Positions 7,915 through 15,753 of a stretch of 64,000 bases of DNA are shown piece by piece. The notes below the pieces were generated by a model, which searched no databases, was not told where the DNA came from, and worked only from the letters and a program-made list of their open reading frames with translations. This stretch comes from Bacteriovoracaceae bacterium. GTDB lineage: Bacteria > Bdellovibrionota > Bacteriovoracia > Bacteriovoracales > Bacteriovoracaceae. Location: contig JAMPXB010000010.1 of NCBI GenBank assembly GCA_023701435.1, positions 1 to 64,000 of the forward strand, written 5' to 3'. Each line of letters opens with the position of its first letter. Positions within the stretch are counted from its first letter, which is position 1. Position numbers and translations under genes: made by a program.

Positions 7915-9786
7915 CTATTCGTTCTTTAATTTTATTATAAACGAAGTCCCTTCACCAAATTGAGAAGTGGCAGTAATAACCCCATTATGAAGCTCGATGA
8001 AATATTTTACCAGATAAAGGCCCAGACCTGATCCCTTAATTGAATGGGAGGAATCGTTCTTCACCCGATAGAATTTATCAAAAATATGGGCGAGATCATC
8101 TGGTCCGACACCCACTCCGTTATCTTTGACCTCAATGTAGACCCACTCGGCATCATCCCAGGTTTTAACCCAGATGGATTTCCCGCTGCCCGCATACTTG
8201 ATGGCGTTTTCAATCAAATTCGAAATCACCCGGTTCATCAGTACTGTATCAATTTGGATGGGATATAGGGGCGAGAGTTCCAATTCAATATTAATATGCT
8301 TATTCGTCGCCTCAAATTCCAGCTTCTCTACGATGCTTTCAATGATTTTATTTACGTCCTTTGATTCCTTACTCAGGGTCAGATTCTGGGACTCAATCTT
8401 AGTCAGATCCAGAATAGAATTGATGAAGTTATTCAGTTCCTTGGTGGAATTCATCACATTATCAATCAACTCCGTTTGCTCAGGCGTATTATTAAATTTT
8501 ATTTTTAAAATATCAGCAATCCCCGCAATCTTTGCGACCGGGGTTTTCAAGTCATGACTCATAAGGGAGATGAAGTTCTGCTTTAAGTTATCCACCTGTT
8601 TTAACAGCTTAGTTTCTTCCTCAATGGCGTAGCGGGTTTGATACTCTTCAATCGCACGAAACGGTACCCAAATGTAATAAACCACAAAGATACTTAAAAC
8701 CAGATGAGAGAGCTTTATCCACCATCCGAGAGCGATGAAGGCAATGTAGCTGGAGGCCAGGATTCCAATGATGATCAGAATGGTGATCATCAGACCTTTC
8801 ACCGGCTGCACCCGGGAAATCACAAAAGAAAGCAGAATAGCAATCAAGAGGGCAGCCACCTGGGTGGTGATGTCTTTAACGTCATAGATGGTTTTTTCTG
8901 AAATCAGGGCTTCAATCACATCCGCATGGACTGCCAGCTTCGGAGATTTGGCGTTTTCCTTATCAAAGGGAGTCAGAACAAAATCATTGGAATTAGAGAG
9001 GTACTGAGGGCCAATCAGTACAATTTTGTCTTTAAAAAAACCTTTCGGAAAATTGCCCACCACTACCCGGTGGAAAGGGATCGAAGGAATCCGATTGCTT
9101 GATGGATTACCGGAATATTTAAAAAGTGCAAAGTTGGCATCCGCCTCAGAATTATAATAGGCGCCTTTGTAAGCAGTGGCATCCAACGCAGGTAAACCTT
9201 GTAATTCGCGGTATCTTTTAGCAGTCCATAAGTGCAGCGAGTCCTCACCGGAGATATTGAGAATCGCCCGACGAACCACTTCATCTTTAGAAAACACCAG
9301 CTGATCACGATAGAGCTGACCCAGGTAATAACCTATGTCTTTCAATGCTTCAGGTGGAACTAATTCCCCCACCTGATCAATCTCTGTACCAAATTTAAAC
9401 TTATCACCTGAGGGCGAATAACTTTTAATCGCCTCATGAAACTCTGTTTGATAGCGAGCCTCAACTTGTGAATCAGGCTCGAGAAGTGAAACAAAGTAAT
9501 TCATCAGCGCCGGTTCATCGGCCACCAGGCGGTTCATCAAGCGGGTATGAGAAGCGTAAGTATAAGGATAGGTCTCACCTAAGAACTGGTCACTCTCTTC
9601 ATCCAACGAAATAAGTACTATTGGATTATTAAAACTCTTTGCCGGTAAATCAGTTTTGATCCAGAAGTCATAGAAAATCGATTCCAAAGGATGGAAGGAG
9701 TATTGAATCAGAATCAAAATAAATGCGAGTGTCACAAACAGTGGTGCAAACTTACTGAACTCAACCGATTTAAGTTTACTCAGCAC
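7915..9786 (-). CDS. CHASE2-domain sensor histidine kinase
   Basis: The N-terminal half is an extracytoplasmic CHASE2 sensor: one membrane segment (about 13-33), a periplasmic domain (to about 300) with the typical VLISLDEES and KDKIVLIGPQ motifs, then three membrane segments (about 305-390). The C-terminal half is a HisKA/HATPase kinase with phosphoacceptor H411 in MSHDLKTP, an N box NLIENAIKYA and G boxes DNGVGVG and GSGLGLYL. It overlaps the upstream M48-like gene by 11 bp and precedes the NtrC-type regulator by 10 bp, forming a sensor-regulator pair. CHASE2 ligands are generally unknown. The link with lspA/lgt suggests envelope or lipoprotein status as a possible input (inference). Confidence 0.93.
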   Translation of the reverse strand: MLSKLKSVEFSKFAPLFVTLAFILILIQYSFHPLESIFYDFWIKTDLPAKSFNNPIVLISLDEESDQFLGETYPYTYASHTRLMNRLVADEPALMNYFVSLLEPDSQVEARYQTEFHEAIKSYSPSGDKFKFGTEIDQVGELVPPEALKDIGYYLGQLYRDQLVFSKDEVVRRAILNISGEDSLHLWTAKRYRELQGLPALDATAYKGAYYNSEADANFALFKYSGNPSSNRIPSIPFHRVVVGNFPKGFFKDKIVLIGPQYLSNSNDFVLTPFDKENAKSPKLAVHADVIEALISEKTIYDVKDITTQVAALLIAILLSFVISRVQPVKGLMITILIIIGILASSYIAFIALGWWIKLSHLVLSIFVVYYIWVPFRAIEEYQTRYAIEEETKLLKQVDNLKQNFISLMSHDLKTPVAKIAGIADILKIKFNNTPEQTELIDNVMNSTKELNNFINSILDLTKIESQNLTLSKESKDVNKIIESIVEKLEFEATNKHINIELELSPLYPIQIDTVLMNRVISNLIENAIKYAGSGKSIWVKTWDDAEWVYIEVKDNGVGVGPDDLAHIFDKFYRVKNDSSHSIKGSGLGLYLVKYFIELHNGVITATSQFGEGTSFIIKLKNE

Positions 9787-10600
9787 GCTTTATCTCCTCG
9801 CCCATAAATAAGTAATCCCATTCATGCGGCAGGAACTCCAAGGCAAGAATACTTTGAAAATGTTTACTTTTGTTGATTGAGGTTAATTCCATTAACTTAC
9901 GAGAAGGAATGGAATAATAAGAAAAGGGTTTGCGAAGTTTCAACCCCACCTGATCCAGCATTTCTTTTTCAAGAGGAAAGTCGGCCAGGTAACGTTCCAA
10001 TTTTTTAAAATAGCGTTGCCCTAAAATCATACTAAACAAGAAACTCAAAAATGGATGAAGGAGATAGTTTAAAAACCAATTGATGGTTTTTCTGAATTCT
10101 TTAAATGGAATGAGGGAAATCAATACCCCCACAACGGTGTGCGTCACCCAAGTCACCAGACCCAACAGGAACATCGCTTTGGTGCGTTTCGAGGCCATGC
10201 CTCTTTTGACCTGTAGCAGCAACTCAAAACAAATGGCCCTCATTTCCGGACCTGAGCATTTATCCAGCAGCTCCTTACTTAAGACCAAGCTGGTAGTCCT
10301 TCCCTTTTGAAGGACAAAAGAGCGCTCAAGAGTTCCATTGTAAAAGTACAGCCGAGGAGTCGATAACGACAATTTATAGGCCTCTTGGGCAGCAGCCTCG
10401 AAGAAAACTTTTTCGTCGCTGGCACGCACTTCCCGCGCCCCTAAAAGGTACAATAAAGCGACATCAGCATAAATCACTGTAATTATTAAAAGAATTAGCC
10501 AAAACAGCATTCCAAAGACAAATAATGCGCCGCTTAAGCTTGCCCATAGAAATAATGCCAGAATAAGAAAAACTACAAATAAGGTAAGGGTTGCTCGCAT
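9776..10600 (-). CDS. Degenerate M48 (HtpX-like) membrane protein lacking HEXXH
   Basis: The layout follows HtpX-like M48 proteases: two N-terminal membrane segments (1-55), a segment TPRLYFYNGTLERSFVLQKG resembling the HtpX strand before the active site, then LSKELLDKCSGPEMRAICFE where the family has a helix leading to HEXXH. Here the zinc-binding motif reads FELLLQ, so both His are lost. Membrane helices follow at about 140-165 and 180-195. It is probably a non-catalytic pseudoprotease, perhaps binding membrane proteins or regulating the kinase whose gene overlaps its end by 11 bp. No clear ribosome site is visible. The family call rests on pattern likeness and should be tested by profile search. 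Confidence 0.65.
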   Translation of the reverse strand: MRATLTLFVVFLILALFLWASLSGALFVFGMLFWLILLIITVIYADVALLYLLGAREVRASDEKVFFEAAAQEAYKLSLSTPRLYFYNGTLERSFVLQKGRTTSLVLSKELLDKCSGPEMRAICFELLLQVKRGMASKRTKAMFLLGLVTWVTHTVVGVLISLIPFKEFRKTINWFLNYLLHPFLSFLFSMILGQRYFKKLERYLADFPLEKEMLDQVGLKLRKPFSYYSIPSRKLMELTSINKSKHFQSILALEFLPHEWDYLFMGEEIKRAE

Positions 10601-10694
10601 AAGAAGTAAAACCAGCTTTTTTAATAAGTTAGTCTATTTTACCATCTCATAATTCTTATTTGCATTACTTTATTACAGCCTTAAGGCTTTCCCG

Positions 10695-10723
10695 TGGACT
10701 TTAATCTGCCTCCAAGTTATAAA
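10695..10723 (+). promoter_or_regulatory. Predicted sigma-70 promoter
   Basis: TGGACT (10695-10700), a 17-bp spacer and TATAAA (10718-10723) match the sigma-70 layout and sit upstream of the BFD-like and endonuclease-like genes. Transcription would start near 10730. Confidence 0.5.
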
Positions 10724-10787
10724 CCCTCAACGCTTTTTCACGAATGAAAACTGAATGTTTCTGCATGGCAGCGCGCGGGTACAAAGA

Positions 10788-11024
10788 ATGGATAAGGATT
10801 TTCTTCATCTGATAGAAACTGTGGATGAGTTATTACCATCAACAGAACAGAAACTTGATGACGATACTCTTATTTGTGAATGTTTTTGCGTAAGTGTCGG
10901 GGATATTCGGGAGACTTGTCTAACTAAAGTGGATTTAGATCTGTTAAAAGATCGCTTTCACATGGGTCAGGGATGTCAAAGCTGCTTTAAAAATAAAGAT
11001 AGTTGGATTAATAAAATATTTTAG
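10788..11024 (+). CDS. BFD-like [2Fe-2S]-binding protein
   Basis: A small protein of 78 residues with four Cys in the BFD-like arrangement: LICECFCVSVGDIRE near the N-terminus (CxC motif) and MGQGCQSCFKN near the C-terminus. Bacterioferritin-associated ferredoxin and the (2Fe-2S)-binding domain of related enzymes share this C-x-C ... C-x-x-C pattern. A role in iron release or electron transfer is plausible. Neither candidate start (ATG 10755 or ATG 10788) has a good ribosome site; the later one is chosen because the extra 11 residues look non-coding. It precedes the endonuclease IV-like gene by 27 bp on the same strand. Confidence 0.7.
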   Translation: MDKDFLHLIETVDELLPSTEQKLDDDTLICECFCVSVGDIRETCLTKVDLDLLKDRFHMGQGCQSCFKNKDSWINKIF

Positions 11025-11051
11025 TTCAAGTGAGTCCGAAAGGAGTTTCCA

Positions 11052-11888
11052 ATGGCTTTTGACCGTTTATTATTTGGTACTGCAGGTGTTCCGAACAGTA
11101 CAGCGAAGAAAAATAATCCAGTTGAAGGGGTTAAGCGCATTCACGAGCTAGGCTTGGATTGCATGCAGCTGGAATTCGCTCATGGCGTGCGGATGAAAGA
11201 AGAAGTGTCTTCTGCTCTTCGTAAAGTTTCTTATGAGTTGGGAGTTCCCCTGACTTCTCACGGTCCTTACTACATCAACCTCAATGCTCGTGAACAAGAT
11301 AAAATCGATTCATCAGTTGAGCGCATTATTCAAACTGCTAAGATCTCTGATCTTTGTGGTGCTGAATCAATGACTTTCCACGCGGCTTTCTACATGAAAG
11401 ATTCACCGTATGATGTTTTCGATCTGGTTGAAAAATCACTAAACGTTATCGAAGAAAGACTTTCTCGTCTGGACATCGAAATTGAACTTCGCCCTGAACT
11501 TACTGGTAAGACTTCACAGTTCGGTTCTTTGGAAGAGCTTATCAGCCTTTCAAAATCAGTAACTAGCTGTAAGCCATGCATGGACTTCTCTCATCTTTAC
11601 GCTCGTACGGGCTCAGTGAATGACTATAAAGGTTTCTGCGAAACGCTTGAAACTCTAAAATCAGAACTAGGTGCAAACGCTCTTAAAGAAATGCACATTC
11701 ATATTTCTGGTATCAGCTCGAACTCAAAAGGTGACTTAAAGCACTTGAACCTGGAAAAATCCAAGTTCAACTGGAAAGACCTGATGAAAGCTCTTAAAGA
11801 TATGGATTGCCGTGGGTATGTAGTATGTAACTCACCAAACCTGGAAGTTGATGCTGCTATGTTAAAGCAGTACTACGTTGCTCTTTAA
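11052..11888 (+). CDS. Endonuclease IV / xylose-isomerase-like TIM barrel
   Basis: The 278-residue protein fits the AP endonuclease family 2 TIM barrel: FGTAGVPNS at strand 1, LTSHGPYYINLN (endonuclease IV has HxPYxINL), AESMTFHAAFY, IELRPELTGKTSQFGSLEEL (metal Glu in ELTGK-like motif), CMDFSHLYAR and MHIHISGI. These carry the His, Glu and Asp residues that bind the three zinc ions, so it is probably a base-excision-repair AP endonuclease. The order of motifs matches Nfo, but divergent archaeal-type and sugar isomerase members share them. AAAGGAG lies ahead of the ATG, and a strong terminator follows. Confidence 0.8.
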   Translation: MAFDRLLFGTAGVPNSTAKKNNPVEGVKRIHELGLDCMQLEFAHGVRMKEEVSSALRKVSYELGVPLTSHGPYYINLNAREQDKIDSSVERIIQTAKISDLCGAESMTFHAAFYMKDSPYDVFDLVEKSLNVIEERLSRLDIEIELRPELTGKTSQFGSLEELISLSKSVTSCKPCMDFSHLYARTGSVNDYKGFCETLETLKSELGANALKEMHIHISGISSNSKGDLKHLNLEKSKFNWKDLMKALKDMDCRGYVVCNSPNLEVDAAMLKQYYVAL

Positions 11889-11915
11889 TTTTATCTCTCG
11901 AACACACACAGATAT

Positions 11916-11944
11916 AAAAAAAGCCTCCGAATGGAGGCTTTTTT
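11916..11944. terminator. Bidirectional rho-independent terminator
   Basis: An 8-bp GC-rich core stem (AAGCCTCC 11921-11928 with GGAGGCTT 11933-11940, loop GAAT) is flanked by A and T runs on the two sides, so it can stop transcription from both convergent genes. Confidence 0.88.
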
Positions 11945-11948
11945 ATTT

Positions 11949-12365
11949 TTAAGCTACGTTCAACCATTCCTGGGGATTCAAGAGATCATGGATATGAACT
12001 TCCTCCCCCGCCTTAAGACCGATTAAATAACAAAATCCATCCGAATGAGTTACCAGCATTTTTTCCATGCTGGAGTTCCAATGAGTCTTGAGTATTTCAA
12101 ATAAATGATCCGGATCGTTCTGGGCATCCAGAATGACTTCATTTTGATGAGAATCTGCGGAAAACACCGACCAGTTAATGGGTATATCGATGATGCCAAT
12201 GTCGGTTTTAAAGCGCAGGATCTGGCACTGAGGGATAAAAAAGCCACGTACATAGGCCAAGGAGTAATCTTGCAGCTTAAGTTCCAGGCTAGATAAATCA
12301 ACGGCCTTATCTGCCTGAAGCTTTAATGTCTCGTTAACGAGAAGTGAGATGAAATCTGTGGCCAT
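11949..12365 (-). CDS. Hypothetical protein, 138 residues
   Basis: I do not recognise this protein. It is a soluble-looking, acidic protein without signal peptide or membrane segment, with mixed alpha/beta character (QILRFKTDIGIIDIPINWSVF in the middle, ending HIHDLLNPQEWLNVA). A strong GGAGGG site precedes the ATG, which supports expression. It stands between the terminator at 11916-11944 and the lipoprotein gene, and faces the same way as the two genes upstream of it (12407-13572), so it may be the last gene of their transcript. Confidence 0.65.
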   Translation of the reverse strand: MATDFISLLVNETLKLQADKAVDLSSLELKLQDYSLAYVRGFFIPQCQILRFKTDIGIIDIPINWSVFSADSHQNEVILDAQNDPDHLFEILKTHWNSSMEKMLVTHSDGFCYLIGLKAGEEVHIHDLLNPQEWLNVA

Positions 12366-12406
12366 AGTGCCCTCCAGATTTCTTTTCGGTATTTATTAAA
12401 GATTCT

Positions 12407-12844
12407 TTATTCTAAAGGACTGATTGGCTCCAGCGCCTCATGGTAAGTTTTGACATTGCTGACGTCGGCAATCAACCATTTGCCGTCTTGGTTCACGACT
12501 TCTGCGATTTTTTTAACTTCGGAATTAAAGGTGCTTTTATCACCCTCTTTGGTCACATACGTCACCGAATAGGTCATGAAGCATTTTTTTTCCTGGCAAC
12601 TTTTTGAAAGGACCTTAAAACTATCCTTTCTGATATTACGAAGATCTGCAAACTTTTCGAATTCTTCCTCTGAGATGTTCTCCACCACTTGCTGTAATTT
12701 TCCTGTGACTCTTTCCAGGATAAATTCCCTGGTCACCACTTGACCCATTCGCGCTTCGACAAAGGACTTTAAAGATCCTTCCGGGGTATTGGTATCAGTT
12801 AGGCATGCTGTGAATAAAAAAAGTAGAGGAAAAATCCATTTCAT
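12407..12844 (-). CDS. Small lipoprotein of unknown function
   Basis: Starting at the ATG at 12844, the product is 145 residues with a lipoprotein signal (MKWIFPLLFLFTACLTDTN, lipid-bearing Cys 14). The mature part is a small mixed domain with the pair SCQEKKCF in mid-protein and the segment EVVNQDGKWLIADVSNVKTY, a pattern seen in NTF2-like or DUF4878-type lipoproteins (GSLKSFVEAR at the N-terminus fits). The start shares one base with the stop codon of the upstream PilZ-like gene (TAATG), so the two are translationally coupled. A longer reading upstream exists but would place 20 hydrophilic residues before the signal peptide and is rejected. Confidence 0.75.
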   Translation of the reverse strand: MKWIFPLLFLFTACLTDTNTPEGSLKSFVEARMGQVVTREFILERVTGKLQQVVENISEEEFEKFADLRNIRKDSFKVLSKSCQEKKCFMTYSVTYVTKEGDKSTFNSEVKKIAEVVNQDGKWLIADVSNVKTYHEALEPISPLE

Positions 12845-13572
12845 TATCTTAACCTTTCTGGTTTGAAGCCCAACTCCTGGACTATCTCCATAAATTCGGA
12901 CCAATTGAAGACATTCAAGTCTTTCTTTGTTTTTTCAAATTTTATCCCAACCCCTGACAAATCCAGAGTTCCGGCAACAACTTCCCCGTTTTGCGTGAAC
13001 TCACGGTCACCAAAAAAGACCTTAACCTGCACGTGGCGGGGAATATTTTTAGGCAGGGCCAATTTAATAAAACATCCATCGATGTCCCAATTACAAAGGT
13101 TACCTTCAATCTCTTGATCGTTAAAAATAACCGCACAAGGCATTTTCCTTAACAGCGGTTCAAAGAGGTCTGATTCACTGTAGTTGGGATTGATGCTGGC
13201 CAGTTTTAAATAATAAGCAAGTAGTTGATAAAGAAAGTATGAAATAATCGCATAAAAGAACAAAGCGATGACGATAATTTTATTAAACTCGATGAACAAT
13301 CCTTCCAGCACCTTAAAGCCCACCAAAAAAATCGAGAGCTGATAGGCCATGACGGCATACCGGTGATGTTTCCAGATCATAATAACGGCTCCGACTAAGA
13401 TGAGAGCAATATACCAAAAGAGTTCTACACCCTTTTCAAAATAGACCAGTGAGAATGGAGAAAGGTGATGGCGATAGGCATGCTGGAGATATACGAAAAA
13501 GAAAGACAGGCCCAGATAAATGACCACATTAATAATTATCGTATCTTTCTTTTTTACTTTCAATTGTTCCAT
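12844..13572 (-). CDS. Membrane protein with C-terminal PilZ-like domain
   Basis: The 242-residue product has four apolar segments in residues 12-125 (starting IIINVVIYLGLSFFFVY) and a cytoplasmic beta-rich domain (about 140-240) laid out like PilZ: CNWDIDGCFIKLALP corresponds to the D/NxSxxG motif and GTLDLSGVGIKFEKT to the following strand pair. The N-terminal RxxxR that binds cyclic di-GMP is not evident and the Ser of the motif is Asp, so nucleotide binding is uncertain. The start codon is 25 bp from the divergently read ferredoxin gene. A coupled lipoprotein gene follows. Confidence 0.65.
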   Translation of the reverse strand: MEQLKVKKKDTIIINVVIYLGLSFFFVYLQHAYRHHLSPFSLVYFEKGVELFWYIALILVGAVIMIWKHHRYAVMAYQLSIFLVGFKVLEGLFIEFNKIIVIALFFYAIISYFLYQLLAYYLKLASINPNYSESDLFEPLLRKMPCAVIFNDQEIEGNLCNWDIDGCFIKLALPKNIPRHVQVKVFFGDREFTQNGEVVAGTLDLSGVGIKFEKTKKDLNVFNWSEFMEIVQELGFKPERLR

Positions 13573-13585
13573 CTGAGATTTGCCC

Positions 13586-13591
13586 TATAAT
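13586..13591 (+). promoter_or_regulatory. Perfect -10 box 6 nt from a start codon (leaderless candidate)
   Basis: TATAAT ends 6 nt before the ATG at 13598, so the expected transcription start coincides with the start codon. A weak -35 (TTGTTC, 13564-13569) lies 16 bp upstream. No Shine-Dalgarno is present. Confidence 0.55.
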
Positions 13592-13597
13592 AGCATT

Positions 13598-13786
13598 ATG
13601 AATGAAGTCGTCCTAGAAATCTCCTCAATTTGCGTATCCTGCGACAATTGCCGCCTGGTTTGTCCGGAAAACGCTGTCGTGACCAATGGTCAGGCTTATT
13701 TCATTGATCGCTGGAGCTGCACTCTCTGCGGTCTGTGCGTTGAAGTTTGTCCCGTTGATTGTATCAAAGAGACCTCGGCTACTTAA
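13598..13786 (+). CDS. 4Fe-4S ferredoxin-type protein
   Basis: A 62-residue ferredoxin with two Cys clusters: CVSCDNCRLVCPENAV and CTLCGLCVEVCPVDCI, each giving CxxCxxC...CP, so it should hold two [4Fe-4S] clusters and act as a soluble electron carrier. The ATG at 13598 is preferred over an upstream in-frame TTG because that lies within the promoter region and the conserved fold starts after residue 5. The gene overlaps the end of murU by 8 bp in convergent orientation and appears to be transcribed without a leader. Confidence 0.9.
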   Translation: MNEVVLEISSICVSCDNCRLVCPENAVVTNGQAYFIDRWSCTLCGLCVEVCPVDCIKETSAT

Positions 13787-14732
13787 CCTCTTCTGTCAGC
13801 TCATTCCACCAGATCAAAGGCCGTGCATCTTTGTGCGCCCCCTGACCTTTGAGGATAATTCCCGCATTCAGCTCCCTGGCTTCTTCATCTGGATTAAGGT
13901 TCACAACTCGAGGTGATTTGGCGTGATAACTTAGTTCCTGCAAATTTATTTTCCAAGTTTTCAGCGCCCTCTCCTCCACCAAAAATCTCAGAAAGGGATG
14001 AGTCGATTTCATCCGATACGTTTGAAGAATCAGATGGGTCGTTTCCCAATATCTTTTTATAGTACCGAAGTCCCAGTAATCCACATTGTCCAAACGAATG
14101 GCGGGGATATCTTTTTTAGTAAAGGGACAAACTGATTCAAAAAACGGACTAACTCCAGGAATTTTTTCCAGTTGGGCCAGATCCACATAGGAGATGCCAG
14201 TATAAGTTTCAACCATCTTGCCGGCAGGAAGATCCTTGTTCTTAATGATGTTTTTTACCAGACGCTTATCATCGATCTCCAGGGCATTGTAACCCAAGGC
14301 TGGATTGACCCAGTAAGAGAACAAGGCAGCCGCGGACTTCTGGTAGGGCTCCAGGATTTTGTAAAAATCATCTTTCTTAAGATAGAAAAACTGATCTGCA
14401 TTTAAAATCAGAAGTTTTCCACGGTACTTCACCTCAGGCTGGGAAGCGAGGTTATGGACGGCTCCACCAATGTCGAGAATTTCTGGTTTTTCCCATAAAA
14501 ACTTAACACCATCGAAAGCACTCCTGGTCTTGCAGAAGTTTTCGATCTCCTCACCCATGTGATGGAGATTGATGTAAATCTTATCAATACCCAAGCTGCG
14601 GGCATAGGCCACCTGCAGTTCAAGTAGGCTTTTTTCAAAAACCGGCCAGAGTACTTTGGGTAATTTTTGGCCAATGGCACCCATACGGGTTCCAAATCCA
14701 GCGGCCAGGATTAAGCAATGATCAATTCGCAT
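13779..14732 (-). CDS. murU: MurU-like sugar-1-phosphate nucleotidyltransferase
   Basis: The N-terminal 220 residues are a nucleotidyltransferase of the MurU/RmlA type: LILAAGFGTRM...KLPKVLWPV (phosphate-binding loop and Lys), YINLHHMGEEIE, EKPEILDIGGAV, and LLILNADQFF (metal Asp). In the MurNAc salvage route, MurU makes UDP-MurNAc from MurNAc-1-phosphate. The adjacent kinase matches AmgK, so the pathway call rests mainly on the pair. The protein has 317 residues, against about 225 for typical MurU, because of a C-terminal tail of about 95 residues (from HLILQTYRMKSTHPFLRFLV). It overlaps amgK by 11 bp. Another NDP-sugar product remains possible. Confidence 0.78.
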   Translation of the reverse strand: MRIDHCLILAAGFGTRMGAIGQKLPKVLWPVFEKSLLELQVAYARSLGIDKIYINLHHMGEEIENFCKTRSAFDGVKFLWEKPEILDIGGAVHNLASQPEVKYRGKLLILNADQFFYLKKDDFYKILEPYQKSAAALFSYWVNPALGYNALEIDDKRLVKNIIKNKDLPAGKMVETYTGISYVDLAQLEKIPGVSPFFESVCPFTKKDIPAIRLDNVDYWDFGTIKRYWETTHLILQTYRMKSTHPFLRFLVEERALKTWKINLQELSYHAKSPRVVNLNPDEEARELNAGIILKGQGAHKDARPLIWWNELTEEVK

Positions 14733-15753
14733 AGTAGTGTTGAAAAAGTTTCTTTTTAAGTTCAGTATATCTCGGATTATCCATCATAATCCTTCTTATT
14801 TTTTCCATCGCAAAACCGATATATTTTAAATAGCGGTCATCTTTACGCCAGTTATAAATGTAACAGAAACTTCCCACCGCCTTAAACACTCGCTGAATGG
14901 TCATGTCTTCATAAAGAGCGAGGAAGTCATCATAGCTTTTCTGGCCATGAATCGCCGGATCCAGATTCTCATAATAGTAGCGTTTAAGGGCCACGCGGTT
15001 TTCTTCTTTTAAATCGTAATAGCAATCTTCCAGAAGGGAAACCAGGTCATATTGAGGAATTCCCCAGCGGGCATCCTGAAAATCAATAAAAATATAATCT
15101 GCGTCCTTCACCATGATGTTACGGGAATGGAAGTCACGATGAGTGATAACCATTTTTTGCTCCGCCAGTCGTTTCATAATGGGGTCAAAGAGCGCTTCCA
15201 ATTCACTGATCAGGTTTTCATCCTGCGTCTTATAAAAGAAGTTCAAAAAGTACTTAAAAGTAAATCGTGTTTCATCCATGTACTTTTGATAATCAAACTT
15301 TAACTGAAAGAGGTTCGGGTTTTTTACCGCCGAAGGCTGAATACGGTGCAGTTCCAGCAGCTGATCAACAATGGTCTTGTAAATTTTAAATTCGGTTTGA
15401 CTGGAAGTAATGGTGCTCAAATGATGAAGCAGGGTCAGATTACCCAGATCTTCTTGAAGGGAATAACCGCGGGATAAATTATGGTCGACGATCTTTGGTA
15501 CTTTGATGCTGTTTGAAGCAAGGAATTGCTGAACCGACAGGAACGGATGCTTTTCCATAGATTCATTAAATGGGTTGTCTAAACAAACCACATAACTGTC
15601 TTTGGTTGTGAAAATGCGGTAATAACGTCGGGTAGAAGCATCACCGGTTAATTTATCGACTTCTTCGAGTTTTTCATCTTTTAAGAGATCTTTGTCCTGA
15701 GTCTTATTGAATAGTTCTTCAATAAAAAATTGTTCTGCCTGTTCTGGTTTCAT
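14722..15753 (-). CDS. amgK: AmgK-like anomeric amino-sugar kinase
   Basis: An aminoglycoside phosphotransferase-fold kinase of 343 residues. It has GDASTRRYYRIF (matching the AmgK family DASFRRYFR block), the catalytic loop ITHRDFHSRNIMV and the metal site FIDFQDARWG. AmgK phosphorylates the anomeric carbon of MurNAc or GlcNAc in the cytoplasm, feeding MurU and bypassing de novo UDP-MurNAc synthesis. It overlaps murU (11 bp) and the upstream lipoprotein gene (4 bp, ATGA), so all are translationally coupled. Together with the LysM gene upstream this looks like a cell-wall salvage operon. Confidence 0.87.
   Translation of the reverse strand: MKPEQAEQFFIEELFNKTQDKDLLKDEKLEEVDKLTGDASTRRYYRIFTTKDSYVVCLDNPFNESMEKHPFLSVQQFLASNSIKVPKIVDHNLSRGYSLQEDLGNLTLLHHLSTITSSQTEFKIYKTIVDQLLELHRIQPSAVKNPNLFQLKFDYQKYMDETRFTFKYFLNFFYKTQDENLISELEALFDPIMKRLAEQKMVITHRDFHSRNIMVKDADYIFIDFQDARWGIPQYDLVSLLEDCYYDLKEENRVALKRYYYENLDPAIHGQKSYDDFLALYEDMTIQRVFKAVGSFCYIYNWRKDDRYLKYIGFAMEKIRRIMMDNPRYTELKKKLFQHYYAN

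Noticed and set aside
8174-8557. A 127-codon plus-strand frame
   Set aside because: It is antisense to the histidine kinase; no ribosome site or motif.
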